Shown: piece by piece, positions 43,677-53,800 of the stretch | How the letters are laid out: every line of letters starts with the position of its first letter | How positions within the stretch are numbered: position 1 is the stretch's first letter | Assembly: GCA_017404545.1 (NCBI GenBank) | Contig: JAFRCC010000005.1 | Coordinates: 70,227-134,226 of the forward strand | Length of the DNA stretch: 64,000 nucleotides | DNA from: Clostridia bacterium | Lineage (GTDB): Bacteria > Bacillota > Clostridia > TANB77 > CAG-508 | Direction: 5' to 3' | Made by a program: the position numbers and the translations under genes | The notes under the pieces: model-generated | Databases searched by the model: none | What the model was told of the DNA's origin: nothing | Seen by the model: only the letters and a program-made list of their open reading frames with translations

Positions 43677-45019
43677 TGGATAACTTTTTATTATTAGCTG
43701 TTGCTGGAATACTTATTGTTGTTGCAATACTAGCAGCAGTACTTGTTTTTATGACAATGAAAGAAAAAAGCCAAAAGAGCAATGCATCAGGAGCTAAAAA
43801 AGTGGATGATGAATTGGAGACAGCAAGAGCAAAAAAATCAATGTTTAAATTTATGGAATTTGATGGCGTTGAAGATAACATGATAGTTCAAGACGGAGGA
43901 AAAAGATACTTAATGGTACTAGAGTGTAAAGGCGTTAACTACGATTTATTATCTGAAGTTGAAAAGAATGGTGTTGAGCAAGGTTTTATAAGTTTCTTAA
44001 ATGCCCTTAAATTTGAAGTGCAATTATATATTCAAACTAGAAAAGTTAATTTAGCCCAAAGCACAATGCGATACAGAGAGCGCTTAAAAATAATTGAAAT
44101 GGATATGAGGGAAGAAGAGCAAAAGTATCAAAACCTACTAAGAAATCCAAATGCGACCAGAGATGAAATTGTAAAAGGACAAAAAGAGGTAGCTAAAAAG
44201 AAAAATTTATATGAATATAGTAGAGATATTATAGAAAATACAGAGCAAATGAGTGAAGATGCAGACTTAACAACAAAAGAATACTACATAGTTGTTCCTT
44301 ACTACACAGATGAAATAACATCAGCAGGTGACTACGATAAAAGAGAAATAGGCAGTATGGCTTTCTCTGAATTATATACAAGAGCACAATCATTAGTAAG
44401 TGCGTTAACAGAATGTGATGTAAGAGGTAGAATATTAAATTCAAAAGAGCTTATAGAGCTATTATTTATTTCATATAATAGAGAGCAACACGATACATAC
44501 GATTTTGATGAATACATAGATAATTCTGGATACGACTCATTCTATTCGGTTGCACCAGATGTACTAGAAAAAAGAATGAAAGCATTAGATGATGAAATAG
44601 AGCGCAAGGCCAAAGATAAGGCAATTGAAGCATATAGAAGAGTAAATAGAAGAACAGAATTAAGAATTCAGGCAATTCGTGATAGAGAAGAAAATATGAA
44701 AGAATACATAAATCAATTAGCAGAAGAAGCCCTTGATTCACAGGCTAGTGTAATGGGAAAAAGCAAAGCGGAAGAATCGAAAAAAGAGCTTGAAGTTATG
44801 GATAAAGAGCTAGAAGAAAAGAGAGCAGCAAGAAAAGCAAAAATGGAAAGAGCTAATGGTGAAAATAACAACAATAATGCAGATGAAGAAGCAGCAAGAG
44901 CAGAAAGAGCTAAAAGAATAAATAATTTATCAAGAGAAGAAAAGATAAAATTAGCTCAAAGGCTTAAAAAGAAAAGAATGTTGAAAGAAATGGAGGCAAA
45001 GAAGAATGGCGAAAACTAA
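43676..45019 (+). CDS. Type IV secretion membrane protein of unknown family
   Basis: The 447-residue product has one N-terminal membrane helix (about residues 3-27) and a large cytoplasmic part. Residues 55-300 are mixed alpha/beta and contain a segment LMVLECKGVNYDLLSEVEKN. This recalls the N-terminal domain that VirB4 proteins of other systems carry fused to their ATPase. Residues 300-447 are strongly coiled-coil-like and rich in Glu, Lys, Arg and Ala. It overlaps virB4 by 14 bp, so equal production and direct contact with VirB4 are likely. The comparison with the VirB4 N-domain is my inference. Confidence 0.72.
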   Translation: MDNFLLLAVAGILIVVAILAAVLVFMTMKEKSQKSNASGAKKVDDELETARAKKSMFKFMEFDGVEDNMIVQDGGKRYLMVLECKGVNYDLLSEVEKNGVEQGFISFLNALKFEVQLYIQTRKVNLAQSTMRYRERLKIIEMDMREEEQKYQNLLRNPNATRDEIVKGQKEVAKKKNLYEYSRDIIENTEQMSEDADLTTKEYYIVVPYYTDEITSAGDYDKREIGSMAFSELYTRAQSLVSALTECDVRGRILNSKELIELLFISYNREQHDTYDFDEYIDNSGYDSFYSVAPDVLEKRMKALDDEIERKAKDKAIEAYRRVNRRTELRIQAIRDREENMKEYINQLAEEALDSQASVMGKSKAEESKKELEVMDKELEEKRAARKAKMERANGENNNNNADEEAARAERAKRINNLSREEKIKLAQRLKKKRMLKEMEAKKNGEN

Positions 45020-46964
45020 TTTATTAGGAAAGAAAAAAGATGACAATAGCGAGAAAGTTGAGCAAGAGCTTAAGAGACGTATTATTAGAAAGAAAACAAT
45101 AAAAGAAATGATTGCTCCAACAGGAATTGATGCCTCAAGCTTGGATCACATTGAAATTATCTCAACAACAGATAGATTTGCAAGAAGTTTTTTCGTTGCT
45201 AATTTACCACGTATGTGTACGTTCCCAGAGCTATTTAGAGATATGTACACGTTTGGAGATATAAATACTTCTGTTTATATTAATCCAATTCTTGAATCTA
45301 CATCTCAAAACGACTTAAACAGAACAATTAACGAGTTAGAAACAGAAAGAATTTTGGCAGAAGATAGAGGAAACATAAACAGAGCAAGATTGTTAGCGCA
45401 AAAAAGAATGGAAACAGAGCAACTAAGAGATGAAATTGCAGCAGGATTTAACAAAATGTTTGAAGCAACAATTGTATGTACACTATTTGCATACGATTTA
45501 AAAGATTTAGATACATACACACGTTTACTTTCAACAGAAATGGCAAAAAGTTTGGTTGATATAAAATCAGCCTGGGCGAACCAAGACGATGCTTTTAGAA
45601 GCAACTTACCATTAATGAGAAAAAAAATTAATGAAAAACATTTATTTGACAGGGAATCTATTGGAACAGTGTTCCCATTTACATCATCAGAAGTAGGACA
45701 TTCATCTGGAATACCACTTGGATATAACTTACAAACGGGAGTACCAATTTTATTTGACAATTTCCACGAGTCACTAACAAACTATAACATGGTTATATTT
45801 GCTAAATCGGGTGCCGGTAAATCTGTAACAATGAAAACTTTAATTTCTAGATCTGCCGTTTTAATGGGAATTGAAAGTTTGGCACTAGATGCTGAAGGTG
45901 AGTATTCAATTGTGGCCGAGAGTTTAGGTGGCACTAACGTTGTTATCAGCCCAAGCTCAGATACAATTATTAACCTTTTTGATATAGAGGTTGAAAACAT
46001 TAAAGATGAAATAACAGGAAGAGAGCGTGAAGTTCTTAATGTTGAAAGTAAAATAGAAGACGTTACACAAGCTCTTCTTACAATGGCAAAAGGTAGTACA
46101 AGAAGTAAAGAAGTAAACGAGCTTACAAAACAGATTATTGCAGAATCTGTTGGAGATGAATATGCAAGACTTGGTATTACAAGTGACCCTCAAAGCCTAT
46201 ATGTTAGCGAATCTGCAACAATAGTTGATGGTAGAATTGTAAAAGAAAAGAAAGAGCTTCCTACAATTGGAAGTTGGTATAGACAAATATGCGAAAAAGC
46301 TGCCAACAATACAAACTCAGATTACCAGTTCCACTATAGTTATTTAATAAAAGTTATGAAGCAGTATACAAGAGAATATGATGGTCAGATGGCTTATTTT
46401 GATGGTCAATCTACAATAGATTTACTTGACGAGTCTCCATTTATAAACCTTGATATTTCGCAGTTAGAGGAAAGATTTGCAAGACCACTTGCTCAGCAAA
46501 TATTACTTTCTTGGATTTGGGAGAAATATGTTAAGAAGAATAGTGAAGATAGAAAGAAAGCTAGGAAAAAACGTGTGCTTGTGGATGAGGCATGGATGTT
46601 ACTTCCATATCCAGAAGCTGTAGATTTCTTAAACACAATGGCAAGACGTGCCAGAAAAAGAAATGTATCTTTGTCTATAATTTCACAAAGATTCCAAGAC
46701 TTTTATGAGAAACAAGAAGTGCAAGCCGTTTTAACTTCTTCAGATACAAAGTTATTTTTAGCACAAGATAAATCTGAAATTGAATATGTAAAAGAAGTGT
46801 TCAAGTTGAGTGAAGGTGAAGCAAGCTTTTTAACTACATGCCAAAGAGGTCAAGGGCTTTTAAAAGTTGGACAAGATTCAGCTCTAATTTCTATTAGACC
46901 AACGGCTAAAGAGTTTGAGTTTATGGAAACTAACCTAAATAAGGTTGTAAGTAGGCAAAGATAA
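45006..46964 (+). CDS. virB4: VirB4-type secretion ATPase
   Basis: VirB4 is the core energising ATPase of type IV secretion. The 652-residue product has an N-terminal VirB4 domain (about 1-240) and a C-terminal RecA-like motor. Walker A is FAKSGAGKSVTMK (about 263-275) and Walker B is KRVLVDEAWMLL (about 522). The following ARRARKRNVSLSIISQRFQD is typical of the family. Cytoplasmic, at the inner face of the membrane. It is uninterrupted and has no CGG codon. Confidence 0.94.
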   Translation: MAKTNLLGKKKDDNSEKVEQELKRRIIRKKTIKEMIAPTGIDASSLDHIEIISTTDRFARSFFVANLPRMCTFPELFRDMYTFGDINTSVYINPILESTSQNDLNRTINELETERILAEDRGNINRARLLAQKRMETEQLRDEIAAGFNKMFEATIVCTLFAYDLKDLDTYTRLLSTEMAKSLVDIKSAWANQDDAFRSNLPLMRKKINEKHLFDRESIGTVFPFTSSEVGHSSGIPLGYNLQTGVPILFDNFHESLTNYNMVIFAKSGAGKSVTMKTLISRSAVLMGIESLALDAEGEYSIVAESLGGTNVVISPSSDTIINLFDIEVENIKDEITGREREVLNVESKIEDVTQALLTMAKGSTRSKEVNELTKQIIAESVGDEYARLGITSDPQSLYVSESATIVDGRIVKEKKELPTIGSWYRQICEKAANNTNSDYQFHYSYLIKVMKQYTREYDGQMAYFDGQSTIDLLDESPFINLDISQLEERFARPLAQQILLSWIWEKYVKKNSEDRKKARKKRVLVDEAWMLLPYPEAVDFLNTMARRARKRNVSLSIISQRFQDFYEKQEVQAVLTSSDTKLFLAQDKSEIEYVKEVFKLSEGEASFLTTCQRGQGLLKVGQDSALISIRPTAKEFEFMETNLNKVVSRQR

Positions 46965-46997
46965 GGGTTTTAACATACTAATTAAGTTACATAATAA

Positions 46998-47026
46998 TTG
47001 ACAAAGCGCCCAAAAGATAGTAAAAT
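46998..47026 (+). promoter_or_regulatory. Promoter of the virB6 operon
   Basis: TTGACA (46998-47003) and TAAAAT (47021-47026) with 17-bp spacing. The expected start (about 47032) falls inside the palindrome at 47028-47055. Confidence 0.7.
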
Positions 47027-47027
47027 T

Positions 47028-47055
47028 AAGGTAAACCCAAAACTGGGTTTACCTT
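47028..47055. promoter_or_regulatory. Operator-like 12-bp palindrome over the virB6 transcription start
   Basis: AAGGTAAACCCA (47028-47039) and its exact inverse (47044-47055) are separated by four bases. Its position just after the -10 box is classical for a repressor site. A second possible helix, CCTTGAGTAAAAC (47052-47064) with GTTTTACTTAAGG (around 47089-47101), shares the CCTT bases with the palindrome. The two RNA hairpins would therefore exclude each other. Confidence 0.6.
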
Positions 47056-47147
47056 GAGTAAAACGAGAGTTTTGAAAACAAAATTTTGGTTTTACTTAAG
47101 GTAGATAATAGAATGTATTTTATGTAAAAATAAAAGGAGAAAGAGAT

Positions 47148-49832
47148 ATGAAAAGAAGTATTTTTAGTAAACTAAAAAAATCTTTAATCGTAACAATGAT
47201 TTTTATTACGATAGGTATCGCGATGCCTAAAAAGGCCAAAGCAGATATAATTAATGATTTCGTAGATTTAGTTTTACATATACCGGATGGTGTTATGTAT
47301 GTTATCGATCATACATTTGGTGGATCAATTGAATTTACCAGTGAGGAATTAGATTTAAATAATGCTGATGATGGAGGAAGAGGTGAAGTATACAATTTTA
47401 TTGTTACACCATACGAAATTTTTTCTTCTGGAAGATATGTAGACTATGGGACTTTTTATGACACAAACATGGGATGGTTAGATATCAACTTTTTTCCTGA
47501 TAAACCCATTGTATCAGCTAATACTTCAGTTTCATCAGAAATACTAGCTCCTGTAGTAGGTAATATATATATATCATTAAGAAATTTAGCAATGGTTTTA
47601 ATGTTGTTAGTTATTCTATATATTGGTATTAAAATTTTAATATCAAGTATTGCTGCACAACAAGCTAAATATAAACAACTTTTAATGGATTGGTTAGTTG
47701 GTTTCTGTTTACTATTTATTATGCATTATATCATGTCAGGTATAGTAAATTTAAACACTATAGTTGTAAACTTATTAAGCAATGACGAAGGAGATTCGTA
47801 TTACATTGGCGTTTCAGAATTAAAAGGCCAATTTGGGGCAACATCTAGGTGGCTTGATGTGTTAGATGATAAAGATTCGATGCTAAATGGTAGTAGTTTT
47901 GAAAATTTTAAAAGGAACAGACTTATTGTAGAAGGCGGTGATAGTTCAACATCCGTTTATAGTGTAACGGAAAGTGGAGTTGATACTGGTTACTTAAATC
48001 TGAATGGACAAAATAATAGAGGATACAAGGGTGGTAGTGTAGACCTAAGCAAATGGGGCAAGAATGGAGAAATATATCTTGCAGCAACAATATATAATAC
48101 AGGGTCAGATCAACACAAAAATAAAGCAATTATAAAGTTGAATGCGATGAGTTATGTTAGAACAATATCTAGTTTCGCAAGCGGATCAGAATGGTTTAGT
48201 GGGGGTCAAAACAGAAAAGTTCATTTTTATGAGAATGCAACAACAATAGAGGCTTCATTATCAACCGCAATGGGATACTCCGCATTATATCTTTGTCTAG
48301 TTATTGAAACAATAATGTTTTTATTTACATATGTTAAGAGGGTATTACAAATGGCATTCTTGACTATGATTGCACCTATAGTAGCATTAATGTATCCTGT
48401 TGATAAAATTGGAGATGGTAAAGCTCAAGCTTTTAATACGTGGTTTAAAGATTATCTGTTCAATGTTTTAATTCAGCCAATGCATTTATTATTGTACACA
48501 GTATTTATTGTTGCAGCTGGAGAATTGATATCTAAAAATATTATATATGGTTTAGCTGTATATGGATTTATGATTCCAGCAGAGAAGTACTTTAAGAAGA
48601 TTCTTGGATTTGATAAGGCATCTACAGGTGGTGGTGGACCACTTGGAGGGGCAGTTGGCCATGGACTTGCAATGGATGGACTTGGAAAACTTGCTGGTAT
48701 CGGTCCTGCTGGAAGAGGCGGAAAAGGTGGATCTGGCGGAGATGGAAAAGGAAAATCTAAGATAAAGACAAAGAAAAACGAAGCTGGAAGTAGTCCTGCT
48801 CCACTCGGATCTGGCGAAGGCGGAGTACCTGGCGCATCAGGTGGTATCGGAGGTTCATCTTCAGCTGGCACAGGTGCAGGAGGAAGATCAGGGAATAGAA
48901 CAGCAGGAAGTAGGACAGCAGGGAATGGAGGAACAAATAGGAGAAATCCTAATGCTGGTGGTGCCAAACCAAGAAGTAGAGATAAAAGAGCTAGAGGTGT
49001 AATTGGCAAGAAGGTTGCAGGAGCACTAACTGGTGGAAAATATGACCATCTAAATACAAGAAATGGTTCTTGGGCTGAAGTTGGAAGACACGTATTAGGA
49101 AGAGGTCTAGGTAGAATGGTTACAAGAGGCGCAGGTGCGGTTTTAGGTGGAGCTGTAGGTGTAACAGCAGGTATTGCAACAGCAATGGCAACAGGCGATA
49201 TTAACAACATATGGAAAGGTACTGCAGTTGGAGCAGGTGCTGGAAATAAGATTTCATCTAACTTGTATGACAGAGGTGCAGATTTTGTAGAAAGCTTTGC
49301 TAGTGAAATGAAACAAGAACTTGCAAATGAAAATTCAGATGAAGGTAAAGAAATGACTCAAAGAATACGTAATGAAGAAGCTTTCGAAAAACTAGATGAT
49401 GATATCGAAATAATGGATGATGATAATCATGATTCAAGATTCAATAATCAAAGTGACAAACAAGTAGCAATTGATACAGTTAAAAGATATGCGCAATATG
49501 TTGATTTTGACAACATAAAAGATGTAAAAGCAATGACAAACATTAGAGCGGCATGTCGAGATGCTATGGGTGAACATGAGGATACTGCTGTTGAAATATT
49601 CAACGAAGCAAAAGGTTTTGATGTTGAAACACATAGATCATCTTTCTTAAGAAAGAAAATGAGACAGGAATTAGGGTCATCATTCGATGCCAAATTAATT
49701 GAAGATTTAGCATCAGGTAAAGTTAGTATAACAGATCCATCTATTAGCTCAAATACCAACCTTGTAAATGCGTACCGAAATGCTGTAGAACGTGCGGATC
49801 TTGTTGAAAGTGTACAACAAAAAATGAAGTAA
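47148..49832 (+). CDS. virB6: VirB6/TrbL-like polytopic channel protein
   Basis: The 894-residue product has a signal-like N-terminus (about residues 10-30, ending PKKAKAD) and a first membrane block near 140-205. An extracellular loop of about 170 residues follows. A second membrane block near 375-480 contains TYVKRVLQMAFLTMIAPIVA, typical of the VirB6/TrbL core. After it comes a long Gly/Ser/Arg-rich linker (about 495-620) and a charged C-terminal domain (about 700-894) that is probably cytoplasmic. The start follows AAGGAG. It begins a separate operon with the lytic and VirB8-like proteins. Confidence 0.85.
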   Translation: MKRSIFSKLKKSLIVTMIFITIGIAMPKKAKADIINDFVDLVLHIPDGVMYVIDHTFGGSIEFTSEELDLNNADDGGRGEVYNFIVTPYEIFSSGRYVDYGTFYDTNMGWLDINFFPDKPIVSANTSVSSEILAPVVGNIYISLRNLAMVLMLLVILYIGIKILISSIAAQQAKYKQLLMDWLVGFCLLFIMHYIMSGIVNLNTIVVNLLSNDEGDSYYIGVSELKGQFGATSRWLDVLDDKDSMLNGSSFENFKRNRLIVEGGDSSTSVYSVTESGVDTGYLNLNGQNNRGYKGGSVDLSKWGKNGEIYLAATIYNTGSDQHKNKAIIKLNAMSYVRTISSFASGSEWFSGGQNRKVHFYENATTIEASLSTAMGYSALYLCLVIETIMFLFTYVKRVLQMAFLTMIAPIVALMYPVDKIGDGKAQAFNTWFKDYLFNVLIQPMHLLLYTVFIVAAGELISKNIIYGLAVYGFMIPAEKYFKKILGFDKASTGGGGPLGGAVGHGLAMDGLGKLAGIGPAGRGGKGGSGGDGKGKSKIKTKKNEAGSSPAPLGSGEGGVPGASGGIGGSSSAGTGAGGRSGNRTAGSRTAGNGGTNRRNPNAGGAKPRSRDKRARGVIGKKVAGALTGGKYDHLNTRNGSWAEVGRHVLGRGLGRMVTRGAGAVLGGAVGVTAGIATAMATGDINNIWKGTAVGAGAGNKISSNLYDRGADFVESFASEMKQELANENSDEGKEMTQRIRNEEAFEKLDDDIEIMDDDNHDSRFNNQSDKQVAIDTVKRYAQYVDFDNIKDVKAMTNIRAACRDAMGEHEDTAVEIFNEAKGFDVETHRSSFLRKKMRQELGSSFDAKLIEDLASGKVSITDPSISSNTNLVNAYRNAVERADLVESVQQKMK

Positions 49833-49853
49833 TATATTATAAAGGATATAATA

Positions 49854-50870
49854 ATGATTAGAGATTTTTGGATTAGTATTAATGAAAAATATCAAAGAAA
49901 TAAAACAGTAATCTGGTTTATTGTAATGGCTGTAACTTTATTTATAATAGTTACGCGAAATATGGATAAAATGGCTAGTTCAACCAGAGGTAGTAGTGTG
50001 AATTCTACTACCTCTGGAAGTGTTTCTAATGATGAGAAAATTGATGAGATTGTAAGCAAGACGGAAGATAATTACGAGCAAATAAAAGAGCAAATGCAAG
50101 ATGTTAATATTACTGAAGAAGATTGTATTAAGCTATTTGTTAAGTTATGTAATAGTGGCAAAGTAGATTCTGCATATCAATGCTTAACAAATGAGTGTAA
50201 GGAAGAATTATATCCAACAAAACAAGATTTTATAGATGAATATTATAGTGTTATTTTTAAAACCAGTAAGAATTACGAAATTACTGAAGTTAAAAATGAT
50301 ACTTATAAAGTAAAATATACTAACGATGTAATATCAACTGGAAATGAAACTAGTTCAAATAGTTCAGTAATTGACTATATTACAATTAAAAACGGAAAAG
50401 TTAGTATATCAAATTTCATCGGAAAACAAAGTATAAATATTACTTCAATTGCACCATATTTTACTATATATATTGATGAAAAATTGGTTTATATGGACCA
50501 TGAAATATACAAAGTTAGGGCAAAAAATAATACAAGGGCAGATATATATTTAAATGATGCAGATAATAGTAATTTATACCTAAAAGATTCATATAACAAT
50601 GTATATAGTATAGATACAAGCAGTATGTATGATAGTGATTATTTAATTACTTCTAAAACAGAAAAGAGCGTAGATCTTACATTTAATATTAATTATGCAG
50701 AAAATACACAAATAACAGAAATGAGTTTGGGAACTATGAAAATAGAAAATAAAGAGTATCTTGATAGTACATCGGAAGTGGTAAATCCACAAACGGGTAA
50801 TAGAGAATATGAAAAGGTAAAAACTAATTATCCAGAGCAATATAGCTGGAATATTAAATTTACAGAATAA
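49854..50870 (+). CDS. VirB8/TcpC-like anchored protein
   Basis: The 338-residue product has one membrane helix (about residues 21-36) and an extracytoplasmic part. The segment KLFVKLCNSGKVDSAYQCLT, followed by a TKQDFIDEYY segment, matches a repeated unit also found twice in the protein encoded at 59196. It resembles NTF2-like folds of VirB8/TcpC proteins. A perfect 13-bp inverted repeat lies within the coding sequence at 49984-50017. The most likely role is a scaffold around the channel. Confidence 0.7.
   Translation: MIRDFWISINEKYQRNKTVIWFIVMAVTLFIIVTRNMDKMASSTRGSSVNSTTSGSVSNDEKIDEIVSKTEDNYEQIKEQMQDVNITEEDCIKLFVKLCNSGKVDSAYQCLTNECKEELYPTKQDFIDEYYSVIFKTSKNYEITEVKNDTYKVKYTNDVISTGNETSSNSSVIDYITIKNGKVSISNFIGKQSINITSIAPYFTIYIDEKLVYMDHEIYKVRAKNNTRADIYLNDADNSNLYLKDSYNNVYSIDTSSMYDSDYLITSKTEKSVDLTFNINYAENTQITEMSLGTMKIENKEYLDSTSEVVNPQTGNREYEKVKTNYPEQYSWNIKFTE
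49984..50017 (+). repeat. Intragenic 13-bp inverted repeat
   Basis: CCAGAGGTAGTAG (49984-49996) and its exact inverse (50005-50017) flank an 8-nt loop in the Ser/Thr-rich linker of the VirB8-like gene. No T-tract follows. It would form a stable mRNA hairpin about 130 nt into the gene. Confidence 0.75.
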
Positions 50871-50897
50871 AATGCAGAATGAAAGGAGGTGACACAT

Positions 50898-53800
50898 ATG
50901 GAAGAAGATGAGAACAGAGGGCAAGTAAGCCAAGAATCAATGGAAGATTCAGCACAAAGTACTATGGATGCAATACAAACAGGTGCTAATGCTATTGATG
51001 ATGCAACAAGTGGTATTAGAGAAAAAGGCAAAAAGTATTTAGGTGATAAACTTAAAAGTACCAAAATGGGTAAAAAAGTGGAAAAGGCCAAAGCAAAAGC
51101 TAGAGCCGTTGCAGATGAAGCTGAAAAAGGAACTAAAAAAGTAGTAAAAGGTGCAACAACTCTAGGTACTGGAGCTGCATTATCTGGATTAGGAACTGCA
51201 ACGCATGCAGCTGGTGCTTCAATGAGTGCAGCCGGACAAGCAATTACGGCTTCAACATTAGGAATTGGAGCAGCCATTGGCGAAACAATGGATGCTATGG
51301 GTAAAGGAATGCAAAAAGCTGGTCAATCCATGGTTAAGGGCGGAAATAAACTTATGAAAAAGGGTACCGAAACCATGAAAAAGGGTACCGAACAAATTGC
51401 TAAGGCACCAATGGCAGAGCCTGGTAAATCGTCAAGCTCAGATGGTGCTGATGGACCAATTCCAAAACCAAAAATTCCTGGGATTAGTGGTACTGTAAAG
51501 AAAAATGGTAAGAAAACAGCAAAAAAGGTAAAAAAATTTATAAAAGAGCACCCATATATAGCGTTAGGAATTCTAGTAGTTATTATATTACTTGCTTTTA
51601 TAATATTTATGGTACTTGGAGTTTCATCTACAGTAAATAGAGGAAAATATGTTGAAGGTGACCTTTCAAATGTTCCATATGTGGTTAACCAATTAGCTGT
51701 ACAGAATATAGAAGTTTTTTCAGATGGAAGTGGAGGATACACGTATGGTTTTGTGGACGAAAATGGAAATCCACGTACATTTGATGAAACCGTAGACAAT
51801 ATATTAGAAATTTTAAAGAAAAATGAATCTAGTGCTCTTTCTGATATGGGAACAACAGATGATGAAAGAAAAGAATTTTTAAAACTATTAATTAAAGCTG
51901 AAGTAGCTACACAATATCCAGATTTAACAGTAGAAGGTACAGGAACATATAGCGATTTTTCAACAGCCTCTGGTATAACTGTTCAAACAACTGGAAAGGA
52001 CTTTGTTGTAGCAACAGATGCGGCAAATGCAGCAAATGTGCTAGATGAAGCAGGATTAACTGCCGCTGTTACTAATTCAGATTTAGGAGAGCAAGCAAAA
52101 CAAAATGTTTTAGGTGTAGTACCAGATTTAGTTAGACTTCAAGATCAATATAAGGTAAATGCAGTATTTTTAATTGCAGCAGCCAGAACAGAATCTGGAT
52201 GCGGTACAGGGTGGGATTTAATAGACCCAAGTACATATAACTGGCTAAGTGTTAAAGGTAGTGAAAATGGTGGTTATGTAGATAGAAACGGAACATCATG
52301 GAATAAGTTTAGTAGTTATGCAGAAGCTACGGAATCTTGGTTTAAATTAATAACGGGTAGTGATTACTATTTTAAAGCAGGAAAATATACTGTAAAAGAA
52401 ATAGCACCGACATATTGTAATACAGAATGGGGCGAAACAGTATGCAGATATATGGAAGAATTTTATGGTTATGCTGGTGCATCTAGTGACCGTGAGATTG
52501 CAGCTGTAAGCAATACTACTGTAGCAGCAAGTCCATCACAGAGCCAATCTAGTATAGCTCAATGGGGATGGGTAATACAAAACGAAGATATAAACGCATA
52601 TTATTACGAACATGGATATGGTAATATTACATATGATTCTCCATATGTAAATGGATACATAACTCAAGACGGAAAGAATTACATAGTTGTTTCAAACTCA
52701 ACTGGATGGTACATTGGACAAGGCGTACAATTGTATTCTGGTGGAGCATGGAACGATTTTAATATAAACTTATTGAAAAATCATGGAGTTGATACAAGCA
52801 ACATACAAGTAGGAAGTACGATAGATGCAAATGTTGTTGACTTAGTATCGCAAGAAATTTTTGAATATAAAAAGAATGAAATAAAAAGCCAGTCTATGGC
52901 AAAAGGATTAAGTTTAACAGAAAATCAAATAGTAGCATTGGTTGATATTTCGTACTTAAATGGTAACGTTGATGCGCAATTAAATAATATAGCAACATAC
53001 GGAGCAGATAGCGAAGAATTAGCAAATACTTCTGGTTTTGCGGCATGTAACGAAAATGATACACCAACAAGTAGAGAACAGGCTACATGGAAATTATTCC
53101 ATTACGGAAAATACGAAGCTAGAAGTGGAAATCCATACGATCCAAGTTACTTTGGTGGATCTCCAGCAGATTCTGAAGCAAGTACAAATTCTAATTCTGC
53201 AAGCAGTGGTAATGCTAGCTCAGGTACATCAAATAGTGGAATTGCGCAAGCTGGTGGAGTTGATGCAAATGGTGTTACAATTACATCTGGAGGAAATATA
53301 GACTTTTTAAATTACGCAATAGATTGTCATGCTCTAGTAAGAGAAGAAGAGTTCTACTATGGCCAGGGAAGATCGTTACCTGTAACAAGGAACGATAGGC
53401 TAGGGTACATAGATTGTTCTTGCTATGTATCAATGGCACTTGATGCATATGGGTTAAATGATTGGAGTAGTTATCCACACCAACTTACAGCTAGTGGTGG
53501 ATCACTTGTAGCATATGCAAGAGAAAAGAATTTTGATTTTATATATGAAGGTAGCGCATCTAGTATTAATGAAATTCCAGATATACAATCTGGAGATATT
53601 GTACTTATGCCGGGACATACACAAATATTTTATGGATATACAAGCTCGGGTGAATCTGTATGGTTAAACTGTGGTTCTACAGATAGTATTTTAAAACAAG
53701 AAGGTGATGAGCATGGCTGGTACGCTACACCTATAACTTATGTAATTAGGGTCCCTGGTGGATCTGGAAATGGATATTCTGGAAATAGATATTCAAGAAA

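Noticed and set aside
48473-49210. 245-codon Pro-rich frame on the minus strand
   Set aside because: It is the mirror of the Gly/Ser-rich linker of virB6. The composition explains the missing stops, and no start site is present.
50898-51600. Reading the Lys/Ala/Gly-rich start of the giant hydrolase as a separate small gene
   Set aside because: The frame runs without a stop into the membrane helix and catalytic domains, and no second start site is evident.
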